From positions 1-64,000 of the forward strand of contig NZ_VRUA01000003.1 of the NCBI RefSeq assembly GCF_008017535.1: a stretch of DNA of 64,000 bases, written 5' to 3'. Positions 38,967-48,642 of this stretch are shown here, piece by piece. This DNA comes from Ottowia flava (lineage in GTDB: Bacteria; Pseudomonadota; Gammaproteobacteria; Burkholderiales; Burkholderiaceae_C). Position 1 is the stretch's first letter, and every line of letters starts with the position of its first letter. Below the pieces are notes generated by a model, which had not been told where the DNA came from, made no database searches, and worked only from the letters and a program-made list of their open reading frames with translations. The position numbers and the translations under genes were made by a program.

Positions 38967-39464
38967 GTGGGACGCTCGAAAAACGATCTCTGGGTTGGCC
39001 TGTTCGTGCTGATCGGCTTGGCCGCGCTGGTGTTTCTGGCGCTGCAGTCGGCCAATCTGCTCGCCCTGAGCTTCCAGCCAACCTACCGCGTGACCGCCAA
39101 CTTCGACAACATCGGCGGCCTGAAGCCCAAGGCTGCTGTGCGCAGCGCGGGTGTGGTGGTGGGCAGGGTGGCGCACATTGGCTTCGACGATGAGCGCTTC
39201 CAGGCACGGGTTGATCTGGACCTCGATACGCGTTACCAATTTCCCAAGGACAGCTCGCTCAAGATTCTCACCAGCGGGCTGCTGGGCGAGCAGTACATTG
39301 GCGTGGAAGCGGGCGCGGACGAGAAAAATCTGGCCAGCGGCGATAATGTCACGCAGACCCAGTCGGCCGTGGTGCTTGAGAACCTGATCAGCCAGTTTCT
39401 TTACAACAGTGCCGCTGGCGGCGCTTCCGGCGGTGGAAAAGGCACCTCGGCCACAGAAAAATAA
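38967..39464 (+). CDS. mlaD: Mla substrate-binding MCE protein MlaD
   Basis: A 165-residue protein with one N-terminal membrane helix (LWVGLFVLIGLAALVFLAL) and an MCE domain (YRVTANFDNIGGLKPKAAVRS, then SSLKILTSGLLGEQYIG). It forms the periplasmic hexameric ring on MlaE. A GTG start is preferred, since AAGGGGG lies 9 nt upstream; a TTG at 38946 overlapping the mlaE stop would add seven residues. The C-terminal Gly/Ser-rich tail is variable in the family. Confidence 0.93.
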   Translation: MGRSKNDLWVGLFVLIGLAALVFLALQSANLLALSFQPTYRVTANFDNIGGLKPKAAVRSAGVVVGRVAHIGFDDERFQARVDLDLDTRYQFPKDSSLKILTSGLLGEQYIGVEAGADEKNLASGDNVTQTQSAVVLENLISQFLYNSAAGGASGGGKGTSATEK

Positions 39465-39537
39465 GCAGCCGAACGCTGTGCCATGGCCTTGGGGCCTGCA
39501 CCGACGTTACTCGGCGGTCAATCCTACAGAGCAGTCC

Positions 39538-40512
39538 ATGAGCGAGCGAACACCGGGTACATGGCGACCCATTCAGACAATGGCCAGCGTCACCGCGCTG
39601 GCGCTGGCTGCCGGCTGCGCGACGGCGCCGAGCGGCGACGACCGTGATCCTTGGGAGCCGTACAACCGCTCGATGACCAAGTTCAACGACGCGGTGGACA
39701 ACGCGGTGCTCAAGCCGGTGGCAACCGCCTATCGGGATGTGCTGCCTCAGCCTGTTCGCACAGGGGTGGGCAACTTCTTCGGCAATCTGAGCGACGCCTG
39801 GTCGTTTGTCAACAACGTCCTGCAGGGCAAGCCGGAAGGCTCGCTGCACTCGTTCTGGCGCGTGGTCGTCAACTCCACGGTCGGCTTGGGCGGCGTACTC
39901 GACCCCGCGACGGAAATGCGTCTGGAGCGTCGGCGCGAAGATTTTGGCCAGACGCTGGGGCGCTGGGGCGTGCCGCCGGGCCCGTATTTCGTGATTCCGC
40001 TTCTTGGGCCGTCGACGGTCCGCGACACTGCTGCGTTGCCGGTCGACTTCTATGGGCATCCGCTTGGACACATGCATGACGTGGCCTGGCGCAATTCACT
40101 TGCCGGACTGAACATCGTCAACACGCGCGCGGCGGTGCTGGGCGCGACCGATCTGCTCGATTCGGCAGCGCTCGATCCCTACACGTTCAAGCGGGATGCG
40201 TTCCTTCAGCGACGCCAGAACGACGTCTACGATGGCAATCCTCCGCAGGACGAGGAGCGTTACGATCTGGAGGAGGGCGAGACTTCTCCGTCAGCGCCTT
40301 CAGGTGCCACGCCCGGCACCGCCCCTGGCAAGCGGCCGACACGTCGACCGCGTCGGCCGCGCCCTACGTCGGAAGCGCCAATGGAATCGCCGGCCACGAT
40401 TGCTGCGGAGGCTGACGCTTCGGTTGACCAAGCCGCGGAGGAAACAGCCACCTCGGCGACGCAGACACTGGCGTGGCAGGTGCCAGCTTCGGGAGCGGAC
40501 GTCAGCGAGTAA
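39538..40512 (+). CDS. mlaA: Outer-membrane lipoprotein MlaA (VacJ)
   Basis: A 324-residue protein. Signal peptide with lipobox LAAGC (C27), then the VacJ domain (DPWEPYNRSMTKFND, NNVLQGK, FGQTLGRWGV, GPYFVIPLLGPSTVRD). Residues ~240-324 form a low-complexity acidic/Pro/Ala tail not present in E. coli MlaA. MlaA removes mislocalised phospholipids from the outer leaflet and passes them to MlaC. In E. coli mlaA is unlinked; here it sits inside the mla operon, which I recall as common in betaproteobacteria. Confidence 0.94.
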   Translation: MSERTPGTWRPIQTMASVTALALAAGCATAPSGDDRDPWEPYNRSMTKFNDAVDNAVLKPVATAYRDVLPQPVRTGVGNFFGNLSDAWSFVNNVLQGKPEGSLHSFWRVVVNSTVGLGGVLDPATEMRLERRREDFGQTLGRWGVPPGPYFVIPLLGPSTVRDTAALPVDFYGHPLGHMHDVAWRNSLAGLNIVNTRAAVLGATDLLDSAALDPYTFKRDAFLQRRQNDVYDGNPPQDEERYDLEEGETSPSAPSGATPGTAPGKRPTRRPRRPRPTSEAPMESPATIAAEADASVDQAAEETATSATQTLAWQVPASGADVSE

Positions 40513-40630
40513 GTGCGTACCAGGCGCGGATCAATAGACAACTTGTAACAGTCGGGTGGAACCCCCGGGTTGAGAAGGTGGTCTGATGATCGGGAGGGCG
40601 CCCTGCGCCCGGATACACAGGAAAACATAC

Positions 40631-41290
40631 ATGATCGCAACCCCTCGTCGCCTTGTTGTCAAATCCGCAGCCTTGGCAGCCACGCTCCTTTGGATGGGCG
40701 CGGCGGCCCCTTGGGCGCAGGCCGCCGAAGAGTCGCCCGACGCCATGATTCAGCGCCTTTCGGATGAGGTGCTCTCCACCATCCGCAGCGACAAGTCCCT
40801 GCAAAACGGTGACGTAGAGCGGGTCATGGCCGTAGTCGACAGCAAGATCATGCCCAACGTGAATTTCACGCGCATGACGGCATCGGCCACCGGGCCGAGC
40901 TGGCGCAAGGCCACGCCGGAGCAGAAGCAGCGCCTGCAGACCGAGTTCAAGCACCTGCTGGTGCGCACCTACGCTGGCGCGCTCAAGCAAGTGAGTGACC
41001 AGACCGTCGAGGTCAAACCCCTGCGATCTGCCCCGACCGACAAGGAAGTCGTGGTGCGCACCGTCGTCAAGAGCAAGGGCGAGCCGGTCCAGTTGGACTA
41101 CCGGATGGAGCGCACGCCCGGCCATGGCAGCGGCTGGAAGATCTACGACCTGAACGTGCTGGGCGTCTGGCTGGTCGACAACTACCGCCCGCAGTTCGCG
41201 CAGCAGCTCAACAGTGGCGGCGTGGATGCGCTGATCAAGTCGCTTTCTGAGCGCAACCAGACCAACGTCGCCAAGGGTAGCAAGGGCTGA
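40631..41290 (+). CDS. mlaC: Periplasmic phospholipid carrier MlaC
   Basis: A 219-residue protein with a signal peptide ending near AAPWAQAAEE (about 25-33), then the MlaC/Ttg2D domain (MPNVNFTRMTASATG, then GSGWKIYDLNVLGVWLVDNYR). It shuttles phospholipid between MlaA and MlaFEDB. The ATG at 40631 is the only start giving a proper signal peptide. It is separated by 118 bp from mlaA and 12 bp from mlaB. Confidence 0.93.
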   Translation: MIATPRRLVVKSAALAATLLWMGAAAPWAQAAEESPDAMIQRLSDEVLSTIRSDKSLQNGDVERVMAVVDSKIMPNVNFTRMTASATGPSWRKATPEQKQRLQTEFKHLLVRTYAGALKQVSDQTVEVKPLRSAPTDKEVVVRTVVKSKGEPVQLDYRMERTPGHGSGWKIYDLNVLGVWLVDNYRPQFAQQLNSGGVDALIKSLSERNQTNVAKGSKG

Positions 41291-41302
41291 CGCCGTTCGT
41301 CT

Positions 41303-41611
41303 ATGGCGATGCTGGTGCTTCCCGCCGAGTTGACTCATGTGCAGGCCAACACCTGTCTGGACATGCTGCGCGAAGCAGCCCGCAGTGCGCAGGCCGACTT
41401 GGTGCTGGTAGATGCCACTGCCTTGACGCGCTTTGACTCGTCAGCGCTGGCGGTGTTGCTGGAATGCCGTCGCGAGGCCCTGCACGACGGCAAAGGCTTT
41501 GCCGTGCGTGGTCTGGCGACGCGCCTGCGTGAACTGGCGCAACTCTATGGGGTGGCAGAGCTCCTGAATGAAGTGCCGGACCCGACAGGCGCCGTCGTGT
41601 CGAGCCACTGA
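41303..41611 (+). CDS. mlaB: STAS-domain protein MlaB
   Basis: A 102-residue STAS protein (LVLVDATALTRFDSSALAVLLE is the conserved core, with the DSSALA phosphoacceptor-like loop). MlaB binds MlaF and is needed for its ATPase activity. Position after mlaC supports the assignment. ATG at 41303 or 41309. Confidence 0.85.
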   Translation: MAMLVLPAELTHVQANTCLDMLREAARSAQADLVLVDATALTRFDSSALAVLLECRREALHDGKGFAVRGLATRLRELAQLYGVAELLNEVPDPTGAVVSSH

Positions 41612-41686
41612 GGTCGGCCTGGCGCAAGGCCATCGTGGCCGGAGCCGAGCAGAAAAACCGCAGACCCGTAAAATGGTGGGTTGCCT

Positions 41687-42658
41687 ATGCCCGCCATTTC
41701 TTTTCAGTCTGTATCCAAGGTCTACCCGGCTGCCCGGCGTCCAGGCGCCCGCCCATTGCAGGCGCTCGACGAAGTCAATTTCGATATCGAGGAAGGCGAA
41801 TTCTTCGGCCTGCTTGGGCCCAATGGCGCTGGCAAGACCACGCTCATTTCCATCCTTGCAGGCTTGGCGCGGCCCAGTTCGGGCAGCGTCAAGGTCCATG
41901 GCTTCGACGTTCAAGCCGATTTCGTGCAGGCGCGCCGGCACTTGGGCGTCGTGCCGCAGGAACTGGTGTTCGATCCCTTCTTCACCGTGCGCGAGGCGCT
42001 CGTATTCCAGTCCGGCTACTTTGGCCTGTACCACAACGATGTCTGGATCGACGAATTGCTGCATGGGCTGGGCCTTGCCGACAAGGCCAAGGCCAACATG
42101 CGCCAGCTGTCTGGCGGCATGAAGCGCCGCGTGCTCGTGGCGCAGGCGCTGGTGCACAAGCCGCCGGTCATCGTGCTCGATGAGCCGACTGCCGGGGTGG
42201 ACGTCGAGTTACGCCAGACGCTCTGGCATTTCGTGGCCGATCTCAACCGCCAGGGCCACACGGTGCTGCTGACCACTCATTACCTCGAGGAGGCGGAGGC
42301 GCTGTGCTCGCGTTTGGCCATGCTCAAGCAAGGACGCGTGATTGCGCTGGAGCGCACCAGCACGCTGCTGAACAGCGCCACGGCCAACGTGCTGTACTTC
42401 AAGACAGACGACCCGTTGCCGCCCGCGCTGGCGGCGCTGGCGCGCGTTACCGGGCGCATTGCCGAGTTGCCGGCCAACGATACGGCGGAGATCGAACGCC
42501 ACCTGGCGGCACTGCGGGAGGCCGGCGTCAAGGTGGAGGATGTCGAGATCCGAAAGGCCGACCTCGAAGACGTCTTCATCGCGCTGATGAACGGGACGGC
42601 CACCCCTGCACCGGTTGACCCCAGATCCACGGCAGCCAGCGTGGAGGTGCAGGCATGA
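41687..42658 (+). CDS. ABC-2 type transporter ATP-binding protein (YadG-like)
   Basis: A 323-residue ATPase. Walker A GPNGAGKT (44-51), signature RQLSGGMKRRVLVAQAL, Walker B VIVLDEPTAGVD, H-loop LLTTHYLEEAE. The C-terminal ~90 residues form the regulatory extension typical of drug/polysaccharide ABC-2 exporters. The ATG at 41687 is preferred over a TTG two codons earlier. It overlaps the permease by ATGA. Such a pair lies between mla genes and murA in many related genomes as I recall; the substrate is unknown. Confidence 0.9.
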   Translation: MPAISFQSVSKVYPAARRPGARPLQALDEVNFDIEEGEFFGLLGPNGAGKTTLISILAGLARPSSGSVKVHGFDVQADFVQARRHLGVVPQELVFDPFFTVREALVFQSGYFGLYHNDVWIDELLHGLGLADKAKANMRQLSGGMKRRVLVAQALVHKPPVIVLDEPTAGVDVELRQTLWHFVADLNRQGHTVLLTTHYLEEAEALCSRLAMLKQGRVIALERTSTLLNSATANVLYFKTDDPLPPALAALARVTGRIAELPANDTAEIERHLAALREAGVKVEDVEIRKADLEDVFIALMNGTATPAPVDPRSTAASVEVQA

Positions 42659-43530
42659 GGGCCTCGCAGGTACTTGACCCCGGCTCGACGGAGTCGCCCA
42701 TGCGCGAAACCCGTGCACCCAAGTCCGAAGCCGTTGCTTCGGCACCCCGGCGCCTGCATGCGCTGGCGGCGCCGAACGACGGGTGGAAGATGCTGTTGAA
42801 GAAAGAGGTCCTGCGCTTTTGGCGGGTGGCCTTTCAGACCATCGCTGCGCCGGTGCTGACGGCCGTGCTCTACCTGCTGATCTTCGGCCACGTGCTGAGC
42901 GACCGGGTTCAGGTCTATCCGGGCGTCAGCTACGTGGCCTTTCTGGTGCCTGGTCTGGTGATGATGAGCATGCTGCAGAACGCGTTTGCCAACAGCGCTT
43001 CCAGCTTGGTCCAGAGCAAGATCATGGGTAATCTGGTGTTCACGTTGCTCACGCCGCTGTCCGCGTGGCAATGGTTCGTCGCGTATGTCGGCGCGGCCCT
43101 CGCGCGCGGGTTGCTGGTGGGGCTGGGCGTGTACGTGATCACGCTCTTCTACGCACCGCCGCAGGCAGCCGCGCCCTGGTGGATTCTGGCGTTCGCTCTG
43201 CTGGGCGCGGGCCTCATGGGTGTGCTGGGGTTGCTGGCTGGGTTGTGGGCCGACAAGTTCGATCAGATGGCTGTGTTCCAGAACTTCATCGTCATGCCCA
43301 TGACGTTTCTAGCAGGCGTGTTCTATTCGATTCATTCGCTGCCGAGCGTGTGGCAGACGCTCAGCCACCTCAACCCGTTCTTCTACATGATCGACGGCTT
43401 TCGCTATGGCTTCTTCGGCGTGAGCGACGTGTCGCCCTGGCTCAGCCTGGCCATTGCCGGCGGTGCCTTCGTTGCGGTGTCGGCGCTGACGCTGCGCCTT
43501 CTGCAAACCGGCTACAAGCTGCGCAATTGA
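42655..43530 (+). CDS. ABC-2 type transporter permease (YadH-like)
   Basis: A 291-residue permease with six membrane segments and the ABC-2 motif region (SYVAFLVPGLVMMSMLQNAFAN, then HLNPFFYMIDGFRYG near the end). A ~45-residue hydrophilic N-terminal leader may mean translation begins later, for example at the ATG of MLLKKEVLRFW. It partners the ATPase it overlaps. Confidence 0.9.
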   Translation: MRASQVLDPGSTESPMRETRAPKSEAVASAPRRLHALAAPNDGWKMLLKKEVLRFWRVAFQTIAAPVLTAVLYLLIFGHVLSDRVQVYPGVSYVAFLVPGLVMMSMLQNAFANSASSLVQSKIMGNLVFTLLTPLSAWQWFVAYVGAALARGLLVGLGVYVITLFYAPPQAAAPWWILAFALLGAGLMGVLGLLAGLWADKFDQMAVFQNFIVMPMTFLAGVFYSIHSLPSVWQTLSHLNPFFYMIDGFRYGFFGVSDVSPWLSLAIAGGAFVAVSALTLRLLQTGYKLRN

Positions 43531-43585
43531 TGAAATTACGGTGTCGAACCATTTGTTCGCCTCCGGACCGACCCAGGAATCACCG

Positions 43586-43825
43586 ATGACTGCTGACCAA
43601 CTCAAACAACTCATCGCCAGCGGCCTGGTGTGCGAGCACATCGAACTCGAAGGCGATGGCCGCCACTGGTTTGCAACCATCGTCTCGCCCGAGTTCGAGG
43701 GCAAGCGGCCGATCGCGCGCCACCAGCGCGTGTATGCGACGCTGGGCGAGCGCATGAAGACGGACGAGGTGCATGCGCTGTCCATGAAAACCTTCACGCC
43801 CGGCGAGTGGGCCGCGCAGTCCTGA
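43586..43825 (+). CDS. ibaG: BolA-family protein IbaG
   Basis: A 79-residue BolA-like protein with IELEGDGRHWFATIVSPEFEGK and the conserved HQRVYATLG containing the Fe-S-ligating His. BolA proteins bind glutaredoxins and 2Fe-2S clusters. Placement between the mla/ABC genes and murA matches the E. coli mla-ibaG-murA order, supporting IbaG rather than BolA. The ATG at 43586 has CCAGGAATC upstream. Confidence 0.88.
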   Translation: MTADQLKQLIASGLVCEHIELEGDGRHWFATIVSPEFEGKRPIARHQRVYATLGERMKTDEVHALSMKTFTPGEWAAQS

Positions 43826-43829
43826 TCAT

Positions 43830-43893
43830 TGTTTGCTATTGAAAAGTAGCTGCTTGCGCTGATTCATGTAGCGCTGCAGCCCTATTTGACACT
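43830..43893 (-). repeat. Dispersed intergenic repeat, copy 14
   Basis: Reverse copy (AAAAGTAGCTGCTTGCGC, then ATGTAGCGCTGCAGCCC) filling the ibaG-murA gap. Confidence 0.85.
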
Positions 43894-43908
43894 TATTCCT
43901 CCAGCCCG

Positions 43909-45209
<1,301 letters not shown>

Positions 45210-45213
<4 letters not shown>

Positions 45214-45866
45214 TCACGCTTGCCCTGTCCAAAGGCCGCATCTTCGACGAAACGCTGCCGCTGCTGGCCGGGGCGGGCATTGAGGTGCTGGAAGACCCGG
45301 AGAAGTCGCGCAAGCTCATCCTGCCCACCAACCAGCCTGAGGTGCGCGTGGTGCTGGTGCGCGCAACCGACGTACCCACCTACGTCGAATACGGCGGTGC
45401 CGATATCGGCGTGACCGGGCGCGACGTGCTGCTGGAGCACGGCGGCGCGGGCCTGTACCAGCCGCTCGACCTGCAGATCGCCAAGTGCCACATGGCCGTG
45501 GCGGCGCCCGTCGGCTTTGACTATGCGCGCGCCGTGCGCCAGGGCAGCCGCATCACGGTGGCCACCAAGTACACGCACATCGCCCGGCAGTTCTTCGCCG
45601 AGAAGGGCGTGCACGTCGACCTCATCAAGCTCTACGGCAGCATGGAGCTGGCGCCGCTGACGGGCATGGCCGACGCCATCGTCGATCTGGTGTCCACGGG
45701 CAAGACACTGAAGGCCAACAACCTGATCGAGGTCGAGCACATCATGGACATCAGCTCGCGCCTGGTCGTCAACCAGGCGGCGCTCAAGCTCAAGACGGCC
45801 GCTCTGCGCCACATCATCGACGCGTTCGCGCGCGCGGTAGCGGTGCCCGAAGAGCTCAATAATTGA
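45210..45866 (+). CDS. hisG: ATP phosphoribosyltransferase, short form
   Basis: A 218-residue catalytic subunit of the first step of histidine synthesis. It lacks the C-terminal regulatory domain, so it is the HisG(S) type that requires HisZ; no hisZ is in the window. Features: [29 protein letters not shown] and the PRPP loop near [23 protein letters not shown] overlap with murA. Confidence 0.95.
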
Positions 45867-45915
45867 TAGCTGGCTGCGCCCGACTGGCGGGCGTTTCAGG
45901 CTTTTTTGATTCAAA
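45861..45915 (-). repeat. Dispersed intergenic repeat, copy 15 (degenerate)
   Basis: Reverse copy (TTGATAGCTGGCTGCGC, then GGCGTTTCAGGC) immediately after the hisG stop. Confidence 0.5.
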
Positions 45916-46129
45916 TGGCGTGGCTGTGCACGCCGGCCAATACCATTTTGAACGCAGCGCGCGGCGGCGTGCGCCTCCGCCACGGAGTTGTTCCTGGCGA
46001 AGTGTCGTCAAATCTGGGCCTCGCACGCTGACTGGCGACCCGTGCCGATGCGACAATGAACGGTTTCCGTTCAGCCACGCAGGCGCGCGGCGTTGAAGCG
46101 CACCGCAGCAACGACCGTGCCACCCCACC

Positions 46130-47497
46130 ATGACCTTGACCGCCGCGCCTTTGCGCCTTGCCACCACGCAGCCTGATTTCGACGCCCGCTTTACGGAGCG
46201 TCTGCATTGGAGCGCGGAGCAAGACGACGCCATCGAAGGCCGGGTGCGGGACATCCTGGCCGACGTGCGCGCACGCGGTGACGCGGCGGTGCTGGAGTAC
46301 ACCGTGCGCTTCGACGGTCTGAAGGTGGATTCGCTCTCGGCGCTGGAGTTGAATGCCGCCGAGCTGAAGGCGGCCTTTGACGCCCTGCCCGTCGAGCAGC
46401 GTGAGGCCCTCACCCAAGCCGCGGCGCGCATTCGCCGCTACCACGAATGGCAGAAGACCCAGGGTGGCGCTACCGCCACCTACCGCGATGAGGACGGCAC
46501 GCTGTTGGGCCAGAAGATCACGCCGCTGGACCGCGTGGGCATTTACGTGCCGGGGGGCAAAGCGGCGTACCCGTCCAGCCTGCTGATGAACGCCATCCCC
46601 GCACATGTGGCGGGTGTGCAGGAGATCATCATGGTCGTGCCCACGCCCGTGCGCGGCAGTGTGGCCACGGGCGGCACGGGAGACGCCACGGCCACGCGGG
46701 GCGAGCGCAACGAACTGGTCCTGGCCGCCGCCCACGTGGCGGGCGTTACGCGGGCCTTCACCATTGGCGGTGCGCAGGCCGTGGCGGCGCTGGCCTACGG
46801 CACCGCCAGCGTGCCCAAGGTCGACAAGATCACCGGCCCCGGTAACGCCTACGTTGCCAGCGCCAAGAAGCGCGTGTTCGGCACCGTCGGCATCGACATG
46901 ATCGCGGGCCCGAGCGAAATCTTGGTGCTGGCCGACGGCAGCACGCGCCCTGACTGGGTCGCCATGGACTTGTTCAGCCAGGCCGAGCACGACGAGCTGG
47001 CGCAGTCCATCCTGCTGTGCCCCGACGCCGCCTACATCGACGCGGTGCAGCGCGAGATCAATCGCCTGCTGCTCACGCTGCCGCGCGCCGAGATCATTGC
47101 CAAGAGCCTAAACGGCCGCGGCGCATTGATTCACACCCGCAGCATGGAAGAGGCCTGCGCCATCAGCAACCGCATCGCGCCTGAGCACCTCGAAGTCAGC
47201 AGCAGCGAGCCGCACCGCTGGGAGCCGCTGCTCAAGCACGCCGGCGCCATCTTCCTGGGCGCCTTCACCAGCGAAAGCCTGGGCGACTACTGCGCCGGCC
47301 CCAACCACGTGCTGCCCACCAGCGGCACGGCGCGCTTCTCCGGCCCGCTGTCGGTCTACGACTTCCAGAAGCGCAGCAGCCTGATTGAGGTCAGCGAACA
47401 GGGCGCTCAGCAACTCGGCCGCATCGCCAGCGTACTCGCCCACGGCGAAGGGCTGCAGGCGCACGCGGGCGCGGCGGAGATGCGGCTGAAGCGCTGA
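46130..47497 (+). CDS. hisD: Histidinol dehydrogenase
   Basis: A 455-residue enzyme for the last two oxidation steps to histidine. [48 protein letters not shown] and the zinc-site region SQAEHD are all present, as is [15 protein letters not shown] Gly/Thr/Ala-rich loop of about 14 residues (after VVPTPV, residues ~172-186) is longer than in typical HisD. It is 263 bp after hisG and is the last his gene before the accessory block. Confidence 0.96.
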   Translation: MTLTAAPLRLATTQPDFDARFTERLHWSAEQDDAIEGRVRDILADVRARGDAAVLEYTVRFDGLKVDSLSALELNAAELKAAFDALPVEQREALTQAAARIRRYHEWQKTQGGATATYRDEDGTLLGQKITPLDRVGIYVPGGKAAYPSSLLMNAIPAHVAGVQEIIMVVPTPVRGSVATGGTGDATATRGERNELVLAAAHVAGVTRAFTIGGAQAVAALAYGTASVPKVDKITGPGNAYVASAKKRVFGTVGIDMIAGPSEILVLADGSTRPDWVAMDLFSQAEHDELAQSILLCPDAAYIDAVQREINRLLLTLPRAEIIAKSLNGRGALIHTRSMEEACAISNRIAPEHLEVSSSEPHRWEPLLKHAGAIFLGAFTSESLGDYCAGPNHVLPTSGTARFSGPLSVYDFQKRSSLIEVSEQGAQQLGRIASVLAHGEGLQAHAGAAEMRLKR

Positions 47498-47541
47498 ATC
47501 GACCACGCACCGCCCCGCATACCAATCGTCGTATCACTAAG

Positions 47542-48588
47542 ATGTGCCCGAGCATCTGCGCCCAGCGGCTCCCGTCAGAGCGAACGCGAACATTCATTTT
47601 CATGGTCACGCTGCTGCTGGGGTATTCCATGGTTCATGCGCAGTCGACGTGCGCGGAAGCCGCCAGCAACCGCACATCGCCAACGGGAAATCTGTACATC
47701 ATCCTTGGACAGTCGAATGCCGTCGGGCTGGCATCGGTCAAGGATGTCACACCTCCGGCCAAAGATTTGGTCACACCCGAGACCGTCTACCCCAACGTCC
47801 AAATCTATGGCATCCGTGGAGCGCCTGACGGCGTCGCAGGGCGTGACGATCCCACACAATCTCAAGATGTAGCGTGGAGCCGGTTCGCACAGTGGCACCC
47901 GACGAAACCTGGCTTCGGCTTCAAGAACGTGGTCGGCAATGAGCAGTATTTCCCGGCCGACACTTCGGTAGATGATCTTTTTGGCCCTGAAATATATCTG
48001 GCGCATTATCTGAGTGCCAAGTCGCCTGGGACGCAATATATTTTGAAATTGGCGGTCGCCAACACAGCGCTGGCCGATATTGATGGTCATGACGGGTGGC
48101 TGCCAGGCGGACATTTGTATGGTGAGTTGTTGAAGATGGTGGTGGATGCTCAGCGCGCCAAGGCCGACAAGGTCCGATTGACTGTGGGCGCCCTGTTTTT
48201 TGTCCAAGGCGAGTCTGACGCCAGCAGCCCGGTGTATGCCGCCGCCTATCGGAAAAACCTCGATCGGTTCATCACAAGGATTCGTGCGGATTTGTTCAAG
48301 ATGGGGTGCAGCAAGGTGCGCGACGTGCCGTTTGTCATGACGCGTACGCAAAGAAATCCAAGCTGGTCCTTTGCGGAGACGGTGCGAAGGGCTCAAGAAA
48401 AAATCAGTCGGACGGTCTCGCGGGTCAAATTGATCAATACAGACGACTTTGTCGAGCACATGACCGCGGGCGCGAACCACTTCAACGAGCGCAGTCAGGC
48501 GATTTTGGGGGAAAGGTTTTTTCGCGCCTTGAAGCCTGAATCATCCGGCGCGGGGAGCGAGCGCGGCCATTGGATCGCTGACCAGTAG
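47542..48588 (+). CDS. Sialate O-acetylesterase-like (SASA domain) secreted esterase
   Basis: A 348-residue protein. A signal-like hydrophobic segment lies at about 17-33 (FIFMVTLLLGYSMVHA). The SASA/CE6-type Ser motif is LGQSNAVG (S58), and FFVQGESDASS matches the block III/oxyanion region. Family members deacetylate glycans. Codon use is less GC-biased than in neighbours, suggesting later acquisition. The start at 47542 or at 47602 is uncertain; the former gives a complete signal peptide. It opens the accessory block after hisD and may serve the carbamoyltransferase operon 54 bp downstream. Confidence 0.7.
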   Translation: MCPSICAQRLPSERTRTFIFMVTLLLGYSMVHAQSTCAEAASNRTSPTGNLYIILGQSNAVGLASVKDVTPPAKDLVTPETVYPNVQIYGIRGAPDGVAGRDDPTQSQDVAWSRFAQWHPTKPGFGFKNVVGNEQYFPADTSVDDLFGPEIYLAHYLSAKSPGTQYILKLAVANTALADIDGHDGWLPGGHLYGELLKMVVDAQRAKADKVRLTVGALFFVQGESDASSPVYAAAYRKNLDRFITRIRADLFKMGCSKVRDVPFVMTRTQRNPSWSFAETVRRAQEKISRTVSRVKLINTDDFVEHMTAGANHFNERSQAILGERFFRALKPESSGAGSERGHWIADQ

Positions 48589-48642
48589 GTGCCCGATGTC
48601 CATTCAAAAAAATCAGGGTCGGGCTTTCGCGGTAATCGGTAG

